From Patescibacteria group bacterium (GTDB lineage Bacteria > Patescibacteriota > Patescibacteriia > 2-12-FULL-60-25), in contig JAVHLR010000001.1 in assembly GCA_031082005.1 (NCBI GenBank), positions 687,251 through 751,250 on the forward strand: a DNA stretch of 64,000 nt, written 5' to 3'. The position numbers and the translations under genes are program-made. Of this stretch, positions 1-9,778 are shown piece after piece; position 1 is the stretch's first letter, and each line of letters opens with the position of its first letter. The notes beneath the pieces are model-generated. The model searched no databases. It saw only the letters and a list, made by a program, of their open reading frames with translations, and had not been told where the DNA came from.

Positions 1-13
1 TGCCTTCATCCTG

Positions 14-514
14 GTGGCGCTGAATGCGCTCGACATCAACACGCCGCTGCCCAATCCTCTCGCCGGCGGCAAATCAGCTGAAGATGCGTATCGCGAAGGC
101 TTCCTGAAGGCACGAGAAAAATATGCCGCCATATGTCCGATGATCGGTCTGGACAGCGACATAATTTCCGGCAAGGTAACAAGCGTCGCAGGAGACAGTG
201 TCGTCATCGAACAGACCACCTTCGGCACCGATGAAACCATCGACGGAGTCAGCGACCTACGCACCATAAAGAATACGGCCACGACTAAAGTCGTAAAGAT
301 CGTACCGAAAGACCAAGCCAAGTTCCACGAAGAACTGTCCGCTTTCAAACCGACGGCCGAAGGTAACACGATCCCTCCATCCCCCACATCTCTTCAGGCC
401 GCGAGCTTTTCTGACATCAAGGTCGGAGACACCATTCGCATCACTAGCGACAAAAATCTAAGGCTCGAGGCCGAGATAACGGCGGTTGAGATCGACATCA
501 CTCCAGCTGAATAA
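14..514 (+). CDS. Hypothetical protein; probably the C-terminal part of a longer protein truncated by the window edge
   Basis: Open frame runs upstream to the window edge with hydrophobic residues (FILVALNAL), suggesting an upstream N-terminal membrane anchor; followed by a strong terminator. Confidence 0.6.
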   Translation: MALNALDINTPLPNPLAGGKSAEDAYREGFLKAREKYAAICPMIGLDSDIISGKVTSVAGDSVVIEQTTFGTDETIDGVSDLRTIKNTATTKVVKIVPKDQAKFHEELSAFKPTAEGNTIPPSPTSLQAASFSDIKVGDTIRITSDKNLRLEAEITAVEIDITPAE

Positions 515-528
515 TCAAGTCAATCAAA

Positions 529-557
529 AAAACCTCCGGTCTAAGGCCGGAGGTTTT
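529..557. terminator. Bidirectional intrinsic terminator between convergent genes
   Basis: AAAACCTCCGG-TCTAAGG-CCGGAGGTTTT, 11-bp perfect stem flanked by A and T runs. Confidence 0.85.
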
Positions 558-561
558 CGTT

Positions 562-1098
562 TCAGACCGTATCAGTTCCTTTGCTCTTCGGAGCCAACGC
601 CATCAGCACGATCGGCAGCACCATCCATGCGCTGCGTCCATTGTCGCTCATGAAAATACTCTTCGTGCCAGCAGACAGACCCTGCGTGATCTCTTGAGGC
701 AAAAAATTCAAAGTGATACTGATAAGCAAGCCGACCTGCAGGATGCTGAACAGGATGGTCTGCCACCACGAACCAGGAGCGTTCGATCCGCCGATCGTCT
801 TCAGCAGAGCGCTGCGCGACAGCAGGAAAAAAAGCGCTACGAATATCCCGACGAAAAAAGTGATGCGTAAGACGTAATTATCGTTGACGTGAAGTTGGAA
901 ATTGATCTTATTCAAGAGCGGAGTGCTCGACACCACCGCTAACGCCATATAGACCGAAACCAATATCACGATCACCCTGTCTCGACCTAAAGACAAGCCG
1001 TAAAGCAGCGCACCTATCACGAAAAAAAGCAGGATGAACAAATCCCAACTCGGAGCCGACCAATTCAAAGAGCTTAAATAACCCATTATTTGATCCAT
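562..1098 (-). CDS. Hypothetical multi-spanning membrane protein
   Basis: 178-aa ORF with several hydrophobic segments. Confidence 0.7.
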   Translation of the reverse strand: MDQIMGYLSSLNWSAPSWDLFILLFFVIGALLYGLSLGRDRVIVILVSVYMALAVVSSTPLLNKINFQLHVNDNYVLRITFFVGIFVALFFLLSRSALLKTIGGSNAPGSWWQTILFSILQVGLLISITLNFLPQEITQGLSAGTKSIFMSDNGRSAWMVLPIVLMALAPKSKGTDTV

Positions 1099-1135
1099 AA
1101 TGGGTTCATTATACCACTAAAACAACAAAATAAAC

Positions 1136-2227
1136 CTACAACCCCGTCTTTTTCAGCTCTTCCAATGCCTTCTTCTGTTCGTGAGTGATTTTTTTCTCGA
1201 CTTTCGCTTGGATCGTCACCAGATGATCGCCCCTGCCGTGGCCGCGCAGATATGGGAATCCTTTGGCATGCAGCTTGAATACCGTACCCGAGGTCGTGGC
1301 TTCGGGTATCTTAAGGCTTCCCGGCCCATCGACTGTGTCTATCATCACCTCACCGCCCAACTGCAGCGTCGAATAAGGTATTTCGGCCGTAGATAACACA
1401 TTCTGTCCTTCACGGCTGAACGTGCCATGCGCTTTGACGCGGATCCTGACGAACAGATCCCCTGGCCTTCCTCCAACACCCGGATATTCTCCCTCGCCAT
1501 TCAATTTCAACGCCTCGCCATCATCGATACCAGCTGGGACATCGACTGAATATTCTTTAGTCGTTTTTTCGATACCCGCACCCGAGCAGTGCTTACAATC
1601 TATCGTATGTCGCTGACCTTGCCCTTGGCACTCCGGACATGTGACAGCTGATTGGATCGCACCAAAAATCGTCCGCGCCGTCTTCTGGACTTGGCCCTTG
1701 CCATTACACGTCTTACACGTCTCCATCTTTGACCCAGGTTCCGCGCCAGTACCTTGGCACACGGCACAGACCGAATTCTTATACAGCTTGATCTGCTTCT
1801 TGGCACCATGCGCCGCTTCAAGGAAATCAATTACCAATTCTGTCTCGATATCGCGACCACGCTTCACTCTTTGCCCGCCGCGTCCACCGTCGAACCCGAA
1901 CATGCCGCCCAAGATGTCGCCCAGATCTCCCAAGTCCTCAAAATTGACCCCACCTTGAAAATCTTGGAATCCCCCGAATCCTCCACCAAAGCCTTGGCCA
2001 CCACCGAATCCGCCCTGCTCGAATGCAGCCGAACCGAAGCGGTCGTATTTCGCACGCTTTTCCTTGTCGCCCAAGACCTGATAAGCCTCGTTGATGTCCT
2101 TGAATTTCTGCTGATCGCCGCCCTTATCCGGATGATGCTCATGCGCCAAACGACGGAACGCCTTTTTAAGCTCATCGTCAGTGGCGGTCTTTTCGACGCC
2201 TAAAATTTTGTAGTAGTCTTTGGACAT
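1136..2227 (-). CDS. dnaJ: Chaperone protein DnaJ
   Basis: J domain (DYYKILGVEKTATDDELKKAFRRLAHEHHPDKGG), Gly/Phe-rich region, four CxxCxGxG zinc repeats; start taken at MSKDYY. Confidence 0.97.
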   Translation of the reverse strand: MSKDYYKILGVEKTATDDELKKAFRRLAHEHHPDKGGDQQKFKDINEAYQVLGDKEKRAKYDRFGSAAFEQGGFGGGQGFGGGFGGFQDFQGGVNFEDLGDLGDILGGMFGFDGGRGGQRVKRGRDIETELVIDFLEAAHGAKKQIKLYKNSVCAVCQGTGAEPGSKMETCKTCNGKGQVQKTARTIFGAIQSAVTCPECQGQGQRHTIDCKHCSGAGIEKTTKEYSVDVPAGIDDGEALKLNGEGEYPGVGGRPGDLFVRIRVKAHGTFSREGQNVLSTAEIPYSTLQLGGEVMIDTVDGPGSLKIPEATTSGTVFKLHAKGFPYLRGHGRGDHLVTIQAKVEKKITHEQKKALEELKKTGL

Positions 2228-2266
2228 TTGTTCCAACTCAAAACGAGTTATTCATCACCACAAAAT

Positions 2267-2431
2267 TTATTTACGTTCTCGCGTATCGTTGATCATTTTT
2301 GTTAACGTTTCTGTTTGGTTATCCAGTTTTTCATTCATTTCCTTATATTTTTTTTCAATCTTCCTAGATAGCAGTGCCGAGCTCAACCCAATGAGGATTA
2401 ATAGTCCAGACACTATATGTAGATCTGACAT
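2267..2431 (-). CDS. Small single-TM/coiled-coil protein (54 aa), below the ORF-track cutoff
   Basis: Manual translation MSDLHIVSGLLILIGLSSALLSRKIEKKYKEMNEKLDNQTETLTKMINDTRERK*: N-terminal hydrophobic helix then charged heptad-like helix, filling the dnaJ/DUF3467 gap. Confidence 0.5.
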   Translation of the reverse strand: MSDLHIVSGLLILIGLSSALLSRKIEKKYKEMNEKLDNQTETLTKMINDTRERK

Positions 2432-2449
2432 AGTTAAACAACGCTTATG

Positions 2450-2737
2450 TTAAATTTTTTCATTTGTAGAAATCGATCTTTCGTACCGCAACTTCTCCCA
2501 CTGCTCCAAAGTCTTCTGCAACGTCGCGATCAAATCGCGCGCCGCGAAATGGTTCATGAAGATGCGCGAAACAAGTTGTGCTTGGTTGACGCCATGCGCA
2601 TTCACGTGGCTCAAGAAGTCTACGACTACATCTCGTTCTTGCGAAGTGACTGAAAACGCGTTGGCGTAATGGCCCTTCATGTCCTTCGGGTCGGCGTTCA
2701 CCGTAATCTGTTGCGGCTGTTTTTGTTCATCTGACAT
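2450..2737 (-). CDS. DUF3467-like protein
   Basis: Small protein with YANAFSVTSQERDVVVDFLS...VSRIFMNHFAARDLIATLQKTLEQWE pattern typical of DUF3467. Confidence 0.75.
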   Translation of the reverse strand: MSDEQKQPQQITVNADPKDMKGHYANAFSVTSQERDVVVDFLSHVNAHGVNQAQLVSRIFMNHFAARDLIATLQKTLEQWEKLRYERSISTNEKI

Positions 2738-2755
2738 ATGATTCTCTTTTTTTAC

Positions 2756-2858
2756 GTACGGTCGGCAAGGCGCTGAGCGCAGCGAGGACTGTCTGAGCGA
2801 GCCCTGAACAATCCTGCGAGCGAGTTCCGCAGCAAGCGAAGCGCCTTGCCGACCGTAC
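2756..2858. repeat. REP/MITE-like long hairpin element
   Basis: Perfect 19-bp terminal inverted repeats GTACGGTCGGCAAGGCGCT ... AGCGCCTTGCCGACCGTAC around a GAGCGCAGCGAGG/GCGAGCGAG/CAGCAAGCGAAGCG-rich core. Confidence 0.8.
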
Positions 2859-2862
2859 AGTT

Positions 2863-4788
2863 TTATTGCTTAAACTCCCCTTCTTGCGGTTCCGGTCTGT
2901 CTTTCTTGTCTTCTGTTTGTGTCTGCTCTCCCTGTTTCGGTTCGTTTTCGACCGTCGCGCTGTCGTTCTGCTGTTTCTTGTACATAGCTTCGCCGACTTT
3001 CTGCGCAGCCGTTGCCAATTCGTCTCCAGCTTTCTTGATGGCTTCGACGTCGTCCGTGTCCTTGATTTTCTTCAGAGCTTCCAGCTTTTCCTCGACCGCC
3101 TTGCGGTCATCTTCGCTCACATCCTTCGCCTCCTTCATCATCTTTTCGGTCGTATAGATCATGCTTTCGGCCATGTTCTTGGCTTCGATGAGCTCACGCT
3201 TCTTCTTGTCTTCTTCGCCATGCAGCTCCGCTTCTTTCTTCATCTTCTCGATATCGTCTTTCGAAAGGTTGGTCGAAGCCGTAATGACGATCTTCTGTTC
3301 TTTATTCGTCGCCTTATCCAAAGCCTTGACGGACAAGATGCCGTTCGCATCGAGGTCGAAACTTACTTCAATCTGCGGGACGCCACGAGGTGCAGTCGGA
3401 ATACCCGATAGCGTGAAACGGCCAAGCGAACGGTTATCGACCGCCATCTCGCGCTCGCCCTGCAACACATGGATTTCCACCGACGTCTGTCCATCCGCTG
3501 CGGTAGAGAAAATCTGCGACTTTGAGGTCGGGATTGTTGTATTACGTTCGATGATCTTGGTCATGACCGAACCCATCGTCTCGATACCCAGCGACAACGG
3601 CGTCACGTCAAGCAAAAGCAGCTCGCCCTTGATGTCGCCTTGCAGATTTCCTGCTTGGACCGCTGCACCGGCGGCGACCACTTCGTCCGGATTGACCGAG
3701 ATATTGGCTTTCTTGCCGAAAAATTTCTCGACCGTCTGCTGGACCAGAGGCATACGCGTCATGCCACCCACCAAGATGACTTCGTTTATGTCCGATGTCG
3801 ACAACTTCGCATCCGCCAAAGCTTTGCGGCAAGGCACCAGGGTCTGTTCGACCAAACCGCCGACCAACTCTTCGAGTTTGGCGCGCGACAACTTCAGCAT
3901 CAGATGCTTCGGACCGTTAGCGTCGCTCGTGATGAAAGGCTGGTTGACTTCGGTCTCCATCGAGCTCGAGAGCTCTATCTTGGCTTTTTCTGCCGCTTCC
4001 TTGATGCGCTGCAGAGCCAGATTATCTTTCGACAGATCGATACCCTCCTGTTTACGGAACTCGTCCACGATCCAGGTGATTATCTTCTGGTCAAAATCAT
4101 CTCCGCCCAAATGCGTATCTCCATTAGTCGCCTTGACCTCGACCGTATTCTGGTTCGTCGTCGCATCGAACGCGATTTCAAGTACCGATACGTCGAACGT
4201 ACCTCCTCCGAGGTCGTACACGATCACTTTCTCATCTTTCTTACGATCAAAGCCGTAAGCCAAAGCAGCAGCCGTCGGCTCATTGATGATGCGCAAGACT
4301 TTCAAACCCGCGATTTCGCCCGCGACCTTCGTCGCCTGGCGTTGTGAATCATCAAAATACGCGGGGACAGTGATCACTGCTTCCGTTATCTTCTCACCCA
4401 AACGGGCTTCCGCATCCGCTTTGAGTTTCTGCAGGATTATGGCAGAAACTTCTTCCGGAGAATGTTCCTTGCCTCCCATGACGACGCGCAGTCCGTCGCC
4501 CTTCTGCGTAATCTTATACGGCAACCACTTGAGATCACGCTGTACTTCCGCATCATCCCAACGGCGTCCGATGAGTCGTTTGACGCTGAACACCGTATTC
4601 TCCGGATTGACGACGGCCTGACGTTTCGCCACTTGCCCAGCCAAACGCTCCCCTGTTTTTGATACAGCGACGATCGACGGCGTGGTCTTCGCGCCTTCTG
4701 AATTCTCCAGGATCTTCGGCTGTCCGCCTTCGACGATCGCCATGCACGAATTGGTCGTGCCCAAGTCTATCCCTAAAATCTTTGACAT
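2863..4788 (-). CDS. dnaK: Chaperone protein DnaK (Hsp70)
   Basis: [36 protein letters not shown], full-length 641 aa. Confidence 0.98.
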   Translation of the reverse strand: MSKILGIDLGTTNSCMAIVEGGQPKILENSEGAKTTPSIVAVSKTGERLAGQVAKRQAVVNPENTVFSVKRLIGRRWDDAEVQRDLKWLPYKITQKGDGLRVVMGGKEHSPEEVSAIILQKLKADAEARLGEKITEAVITVPAYFDDSQRQATKVAGEIAGLKVLRIINEPTAAALAYGFDRKKDEKVIVYDLGGGTFDVSVLEIAFDATTNQNTVEVKATNGDTHLGGDDFDQKIITWIVDEFRKQEGIDLSKDNLALQRIKEAAEKAKIELSSSMETEVNQPFITSDANGPKHLMLKLSRAKLEELVGGLVEQTLVPCRKALADAKLSTSDINEVILVGGMTRMPLVQQTVEKFFGKKANISVNPDEVVAAGAAVQAGNLQGDIKGELLLLDVTPLSLGIETMGSVMTKIIERNTTIPTSKSQIFSTAADGQTSVEIHVLQGEREMAVDNRSLGRFTLSGIPTAPRGVPQIEVSFDLDANGILSVKALDKATNKEQKIVITASTNLSKDDIEKMKKEAELHGEEDKKKRELIEAKNMAESMIYTTEKMMKEAKDVSEDDRKAVEEKLEALKKIKDTDDVEAIKKAGDELATAAQKVGEAMYKKQQNDSATVENEPKQGEQTQTEDKKDRPEPQEGEFKQ

Positions 4789-4792
4789 AGTT

Positions 4793-5227
4793 TTATTTAT
4801 CTTCTTTCTTCAGTTCGATCGTTATCTTCTTTGGTTTAGTGAGTTCTTTCTTCTTCAGCTCGATGGTGAGGATGCCGCCTTTGAAAGACGCTTTCGCTTC
4901 GCTCTCATCGACGCCCTGGGGCAAAGAGAGCTGCCGGCGGAAATGACCCTGGCGGATCTCTTTGCGGTAGTAATCCTTCTCATCGATTTCTGTTTTCCGC
5001 TCCGTACTTCCGCTGATCGTCAGCATCCCGCCCTCGATGGATATCTCAACGTTCTTCGGATCGACACCGGGCAAGGCCGTCTCTACGACCAGCGTGCTTT
5101 CCTTCTCATACACATCGATCGCCGGCACCAGCCCGTTCTGTTGGTTAACTGCAGCCGGCAGACCGTCGAAATATTTGTCGAAGTTATCGAAAGGTTCGAA
5201 GAAATTTGACCATTTGATGAGTGACAT
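4793..5227 (-). CDS. Hsp20/alpha-crystallin family small heat shock protein
   Basis: Alpha-crystallin domain: [30 protein letters not shown] ... [41 protein letters not shown]. Confidence 0.93.
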   Translation of the reverse strand: MSLIKWSNFFEPFDNFDKYFDGLPAAVNQQNGLVPAIDVYEKESTLVVETALPGVDPKNVEISIEGGMLTISGSTERKTEIDEKDYYRKEIRQGHFRRQLSLPQGVDESEAKASFKGGILTIELKKKELTKPKKITIELKKEDK

Positions 5228-5260
5228 ATTTTTTAGGTTTGTTGATTACTGGATAGGTAT

Positions 5261-5788
5261 CTATGTCGTCTTAGCCCGAGCGACGACTACGCGAGCCGGC
5301 CTTAAGAGTTTGCCGTTCAGACGCCAGCCAGATTGAAGGCATCTAAGCACAGTCCCTTCAGCCGCGTCATCCGTCGGTTCTTCCGAAACCGCCTCATGCA
5401 CCAGCGGGTCGAATAGGCCTTCGGTCATAATCTTCTCCAGGCCGATGTCCTTGAAGACCGTTTCCCAGGATGCCCTGACCGCCTCGATCCCGCTTATCCA
5501 ATTGTCGAACTTTTTCTTGTCCTCCTCCTGAAGTCCTTTCAGCACCGGAGTGAAAGCCAAGGCCATCTCGAATTGATCGATAGCCGGAAGAAGCCTGTTC
5601 AAGAGCTTTTCGTTCGCGTAAAGGGCGAATTCGGCCTTCTCTTTATCGGTCTGTCTTTTCAGATTGGCGTAATCGGCCTGCGCTCTCTTCCAACCGGATA
5701 GGTATTCGGCGCAACGGCAATCATTCTCCTCGTCCACACGTTTACTTTCGGACGACACCTCTTCATTACTCACTTCGCGCTCATCCAT
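5261..5788 (-). CDS. grpE: Nucleotide exchange factor GrpE
   Basis: Coiled coil then DYANLKRQTDKEK...LLPAIDQFEMAL...GLEKIMTEGLFDPLVHEAV; start at MDEREV, 2 nt after the hrcA stop. Confidence 0.92.
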   Translation of the reverse strand: MDEREVSNEEVSSESKRVDEENDCRCAEYLSGWKRAQADYANLKRQTDKEKAEFALYANEKLLNRLLPAIDQFEMALAFTPVLKGLQEEDKKKFDNWISGIEAVRASWETVFKDIGLEKIMTEGLFDPLVHEAVSEEPTDDAAEGTVLRCLQSGWRLNGKLLRPARVVVARAKTT

Positions 5789-5790
5789 AT

Positions 5791-6471
5791 TCACTTCAAA
5801 TTGTTCTTCAGATTGACTAATAGGGCTTTGGCGTACGGGTAATCGAGACGCATCGGACCGAGGATCGCGAAAAATACGCCTTGATCCAACGTCACCATAA
5901 CCGAACCGCACATCGATCCGAACGGACACTCCTTGCCGAGTCTTATGGTCGGCTCGATGAATTCTTGTCTTTTCACCCGGCCTATCATCCCATCCAGCGA
6001 ATCCAACAGGGCGCCAAGGTTGAGCACGCTCCTCATCTCGTCGAATTCCGGCTGGGCGAAAAGATGCGTCAGACCGGTATAGTAAGTGTCGTCCTTATGC
6101 AGACCGACGATCACCGCATTGTCGACCGCTGCGGCGATGCACTTGGCGGATTCCTTGATGCGCGACTCGAAATCATTCTCACCGGAATTGATCGATTCGA
6201 CCGCCTGACAGTCTTTTTTGGTGGCTGCTCGCTTCGGCATCAGCTCATCGACATAAAGTCGGTAACCCTGCTCCGTCGGCAACCGGCCCGAAGAAGTATA
6301 TGGCTGCGTCAGATATCCCAACTCCTCGAGCTCCGCGAACCAATTCCTGATCGTCGCCGAGCTGACCTCCATCCCGTACTCCTCAACCAAACGTTGTGAT
6401 CCCACCGGTTCACCCGTCTTGATCACATCTTCTATGACGTTCAGTAGGACTTTTTTCAGTTTCGGTTCCAT
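5791..6471 (-). CDS. hrcA: Heat-inducible transcription repressor HrcA (short form)
   Basis: N-terminal winged HTH: EPVGSQRLVEEYGMEVSSATIRNWFAELEELGYLTQPYTSSGRLPTEQGYRLYVD; CIRCE upstream. Confidence 0.93.
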   Translation of the reverse strand: MEPKLKKVLLNVIEDVIKTGEPVGSQRLVEEYGMEVSSATIRNWFAELEELGYLTQPYTSSGRLPTEQGYRLYVDELMPKRAATKKDCQAVESINSGENDFESRIKESAKCIAAAVDNAVIVGLHKDDTYYTGLTHLFAQPEFDEMRSVLNLGALLDSLDGMIGRVKRQEFIEPTIRLGKECPFGSMCGSVMVTLDQGVFFAILGPMRLDYPYAKALLVNLKNNLK

Positions 6472-6483
6472 CGTTTATGCTGA

Positions 6484-6510
6484 TTAGCACTCTTCATTCT
6501 CAAGTGCTAA
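6484..6510. promoter_or_regulatory. CIRCE operator
   Basis: TTAGCACTC-N9-AAGTGCTAA, one mismatch to TTAGCACTC-N9-GAGTGCTAA, in the hrcA leader. Confidence 0.95.
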
Positions 6511-6512
6511 TT

Positions 6513-6541
6513 AGCATACAAGGCACTTGATTGCCAGTCAA
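6513..6541 (-). promoter_or_regulatory. Sigma70-type promoter of the hrcA operon
   Basis: Minus strand: TTGACT - 17 nt - TATGCT, just upstream of CIRCE. Confidence 0.85.
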
Positions 6542-6572
6542 GTGCCTGAAAAATCCTTATTTTGGACAAAAT

Positions 6573-7814
6573 CTATTCGTACCGCAACGCCTCAATCGGA
6601 TTCAACTTTGCCGCTGTGCGTGCCGGAAAATAACCGAAGAAAATCCCTATGGCCGCCGAAACTCCGAAACCAAGCTGTATCCCGAACCAAGGCATCTCAA
6701 AAGTCCAACCCGCGGATTGCATCGACTGGAGCAGTAGTATCCCCAAATATGAAACCCCTACACCAATCACCACCCCCGCGAAACCTGCCAGGACAGATAA
6801 TAATATCGCTTCATACAGGAACTGTTTGAGCACGTCGGAAGATTTCGCGCCGATGGCTTTACGCAGCCCTATTTCCCTCGTCCTCTCCGTGACCGTCACA
6901 TACATGATGTTCATGATGCCTACGCCACCGACGACCAGCGATATCGCCGCTATCGAAGTCAACAGTATCTGCAAGATGGTACCGATGATGCCAGCACGCT
7001 CCATCGTGTCTTCCTGCGTAGCCACAAAAAAATCATCTTTCGCCAAATCTCCCGTCGGGTTATCGAGCTTATGCTGCTCGCGCAGCAATATCCTTATCCT
7101 CTCTTGGGCTTCTGCCGGAGGAGTATTGCCGATCTTCACCGTCATGAATTGGAGACGCTCGATGTTCAGCTGCTGCATTAACGTGGTGACAGGCGTATAG
7201 ACTTGCCGATCCAGATTGGTGAAGAATTTCGTTCCGGCTGTTTTCATCACGCCGATTACGCGATAAGAGACCTTCTTTATCTTGATCCTTTTATTCAGCG
7301 GATCCTCATTACCAAACAGATCCTGGGCGATGTCGTGTCCCAGTACGGCGACATGGGCCTTCGAATCTATGTCATCCGAGGTCATGAAAGAACCGCTCTC
7401 GATTTCCGTATTGAAGATGATGATGTCCGATTCGGTGGTACCGCTGATCTGTGTCGTATAGTTGCTGCCCTGGTATTCGACGACCAGACTCGAATAGATG
7501 TTTGCTCCGGCTGCCGTGACCCAACTCTGCTGTCGGATTTTCTTGTAGTCATCCATGGTCAAGACCTGCTTAACGCTCGTGGTCGGCGGACCCGCCCCCT
7601 GTTTTCCGTCACCAGGTCCATTCCTCACGAAAAGCAGGTCAGAACCGAACGACGCGACTTGCGATAAGATATATTTTTCTGCGCCGCGTCCTACCGACAA
7701 CATCAGGATGACGGACGCGACTCCGATGATGATGCCCAACATCGTCAAGACAGCCCGACTCTTATTCACCATCAGGCTGTGGAAACTCAAACGGATCGTA
7801 TCCCTGAATCTCAT
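6573..7814 (-). CDS. ABC transporter permease, MacB/FtsX family
   Basis: MacB_PCD-type N-terminus (SRAVLTMLGIIIGVASVILMLSVGRGAE) and C-terminal FtsX (ERTREIGLRKAIGAKSSDVLKQFLYEAI). Confidence 0.92.
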   Translation of the reverse strand: MRFRDTIRLSFHSLMVNKSRAVLTMLGIIIGVASVILMLSVGRGAEKYILSQVASFGSDLLFVRNGPGDGKQGAGPPTTSVKQVLTMDDYKKIRQQSWVTAAGANIYSSLVVEYQGSNYTTQISGTTESDIIIFNTEIESGSFMTSDDIDSKAHVAVLGHDIAQDLFGNEDPLNKRIKIKKVSYRVIGVMKTAGTKFFTNLDRQVYTPVTTLMQQLNIERLQFMTVKIGNTPPAEAQERIRILLREQHKLDNPTGDLAKDDFFVATQEDTMERAGIIGTILQILLTSIAAISLVVGGVGIMNIMYVTVTERTREIGLRKAIGAKSSDVLKQFLYEAILLSVLAGFAGVVIGVGVSYLGILLLQSMQSAGWTFEMPWFGIQLGFGVSAAIGIFFGYFPARTAAKLNPIEALRYE

Positions 7815-7815
7815 A

Positions 7816-9048
7816 TTATTCGTGCCTTAGGGCTTCGATCGGATGGAGCTTCGCCGCTTTCCGTGCCGGCAAATAGCCGAAAACCACGCCGATGATCGTC
7901 GAAACGCTGAAACCCAACAAAGCGCCGTTCCACGAAATCAGATAAGTCCAACCCGGTTGGTAATGATTGATGATCTGTATCGCCAACCAAGCCAGGAAAG
8001 AACCGGTCAAAAAACCGATCGCGCCGCCTGCCATGGTCAAAATCACCGCTTCCATGAGGAACTGGCGGAGAATATCCTTATATTTCGCGCCGATCGACTT
8101 ACGCAAACCTATCTCGGCTATGCGCTCCGTCACGCTGACGAACATGATGTTCATGATTCCGATCCCACCGACTACCAGCGATATCGCCGCGATGGCCGTC
8201 AACAATATCTGCAGAACTGACGTAATCTGCTCCACCATCTTGACTGCATCCTCGGCCGTCATGACGAAAAAATCATCCTTCGTCAGATCGCCCGTCGGAT
8301 TATCAATGTTATGCGCTTCGCGCATGATGATCTCCAGCCTGCTCATCGCTTCAGGCAACGGCAGCTGCGTTTTTACGATAAAATATTCGAAAAATTTCTT
8401 GTGATAGACATCCAAGAGCGTAGTGCCAGGAAGATAGACGAGTTCGTCCAGGTTGGTGAAGAACTGCGTACCCGCTTCCTTGACGACGCCTATGACGCGA
8501 TAACTCGTAGTCCCGAGCTTTATCCTCTTTCCCACCGCTTCCTCTTGCCCAAAGATCTCGTCCGCGATCGCGCTTCCCAAAACCGCTACTTTCGCGTGGC
8601 TATCGACATCCGCGTCGGAGATGAATTCTCCGGCAGCCATCGAATAACCGCCGATGCGTATTTCGTCCGGAAACGTACCGATGACGGTAATCGATTTGTT
8701 GACGTCGCCGGCTTTGATCAAGTCGGTCTGCATGACCTCGGCCGACAACATATCGATCCACGGCTCTTTCCGCAGCCTCTTGATGTCCTTGAACTCCAAC
8801 GTTTGGTCGACGAACGGCGTCGCGCTCTGCAGCTCTGACATGGATTTAGAACCGGGATGGACGATCAATTTGTCCGGACCGAAGACTGAAATCTGCGACA
8901 GTATAAAACGCTGCGCGGATTCCCCGATCGACAGAGCCAAAATTACGGCCGCGATGCCGATGACGATACCGAGCATCGTCAAAACAGACCTGCCGCGGGT
9001 CCGGAGCAAGCTTTTCCAGGAGCTTTGGACCAGGTCTGAATATTGCAT
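7816..9048 (-). CDS. ABC transporter permease, MacB/FtsX family (paralogue)
   Basis: Same architecture as the neighbour: RSVLTMLGIVIGIAAVILALSIGESAQ, ERIAEIGLRKSIGAKYKDILRQFLMEAV. Confidence 0.92.
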   Translation of the reverse strand: MQYSDLVQSSWKSLLRTRGRSVLTMLGIVIGIAAVILALSIGESAQRFILSQISVFGPDKLIVHPGSKSMSELQSATPFVDQTLEFKDIKRLRKEPWIDMLSAEVMQTDLIKAGDVNKSITVIGTFPDEIRIGGYSMAAGEFISDADVDSHAKVAVLGSAIADEIFGQEEAVGKRIKLGTTSYRVIGVVKEAGTQFFTNLDELVYLPGTTLLDVYHKKFFEYFIVKTQLPLPEAMSRLEIIMREAHNIDNPTGDLTKDDFFVMTAEDAVKMVEQITSVLQILLTAIAAISLVVGGIGIMNIMFVSVTERIAEIGLRKSIGAKYKDILRQFLMEAVILTMAGGAIGFLTGSFLAWLAIQIINHYQPGWTYLISWNGALLGFSVSTIIGVVFGYLPARKAAKLHPIEALRHE

Positions 9049-9051
9049 AAC

Positions 9052-9774
9052 CTATTTAGTCAAATCGCCCGTGCTCAAGCAGCGATGCTTGACCGTCTCG
9101 TCGCTCAAAAGAAGTCCGTCCTTAAGCTTAATGATGCGCTCTGCGTGTTCCGCAGTATATGTCTCATGCGTGACCAGGATGATCGTATGTCCCATCTTCA
9201 TGTTCAGATGCTGCAGGATCTCCATCACCTGGGCACCGGATTTTGAATCCAGGTTTCCCGTCGGCTCATCGGCAAAAATCACCGGCGGTTTACGGATCAA
9301 AGCCCGCGCGATGGCGACGCGTTGTCTCTCACCGCCCGAAAGCTGGTTCGAAAGATTGTTTACGCGATGACCTAAGCCGACGGATTCGATGGCTTCCATG
9401 GCTAAAGCTTTTCTCTTGCTCGCCGGTACGTCCGAATACAATAAAGGCAACATGACGTTGTCCAGCACCGACGTCTTAGGCAACAGATTGAACGCCTGAA
9501 AAATAAAACCTACGTTCTCGCCGCGCATACGCGCCAACTGATCCTCATCCAATGTCGATACGTCTTTATCTTCAAAAAGGTACCTGCCCCCCGTCAGTCC
9601 ATCCAAAAAACCCAAGATATGCATCAAGGTGGACTTGCCCGAACCCGATGGACCCATGATCGAAAGGAATTGCCCTTTGGGCACGGTGAAACTTATCCCA
9701 TGCAGGACCGGGGTCTCGAGTTCCTCGTTGAAGTAACTTTTTTTTAGGTCTTCGACCTTGATGACGTCTGGCAT
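9052..9774 (-). CDS. ABC transporter ATP-binding protein (MacB/LolD-like)
   Basis: Walker A GPSGSGKST, signature LSGGERQRVAIARAL, Walker B PPVIFADEPTGNLD; start at MPDVIKVEDL. Confidence 0.95.
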   Translation of the reverse strand: MPDVIKVEDLKKSYFNEELETPVLHGISFTVPKGQFLSIMGPSGSGKSTLMHILGFLDGLTGGRYLFEDKDVSTLDEDQLARMRGENVGFIFQAFNLLPKTSVLDNVMLPLLYSDVPASKRKALAMEAIESVGLGHRVNNLSNQLSGGERQRVAIARALIRKPPVIFADEPTGNLDSKSGAQVMEILQHLNMKMGHTIILVTHETYTAEHAERIIKLKDGLLLSDETVKHRCLSTGDLTK

Positions 9775-9778
9775 GTGC

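Noticed and set aside
2220-2453. 77-aa plus-strand ORF between dnaJ and the DUF3467 gene
   Set aside because: The minus strand has a more convincing 54-aa ORF in the same operon direction
3161-4258. 365-aa plus-strand ORF antisense to dnaK
   Set aside because: Mirror of a strongly conserved gene; Ser/Ala-rich low-quality translation, no domain
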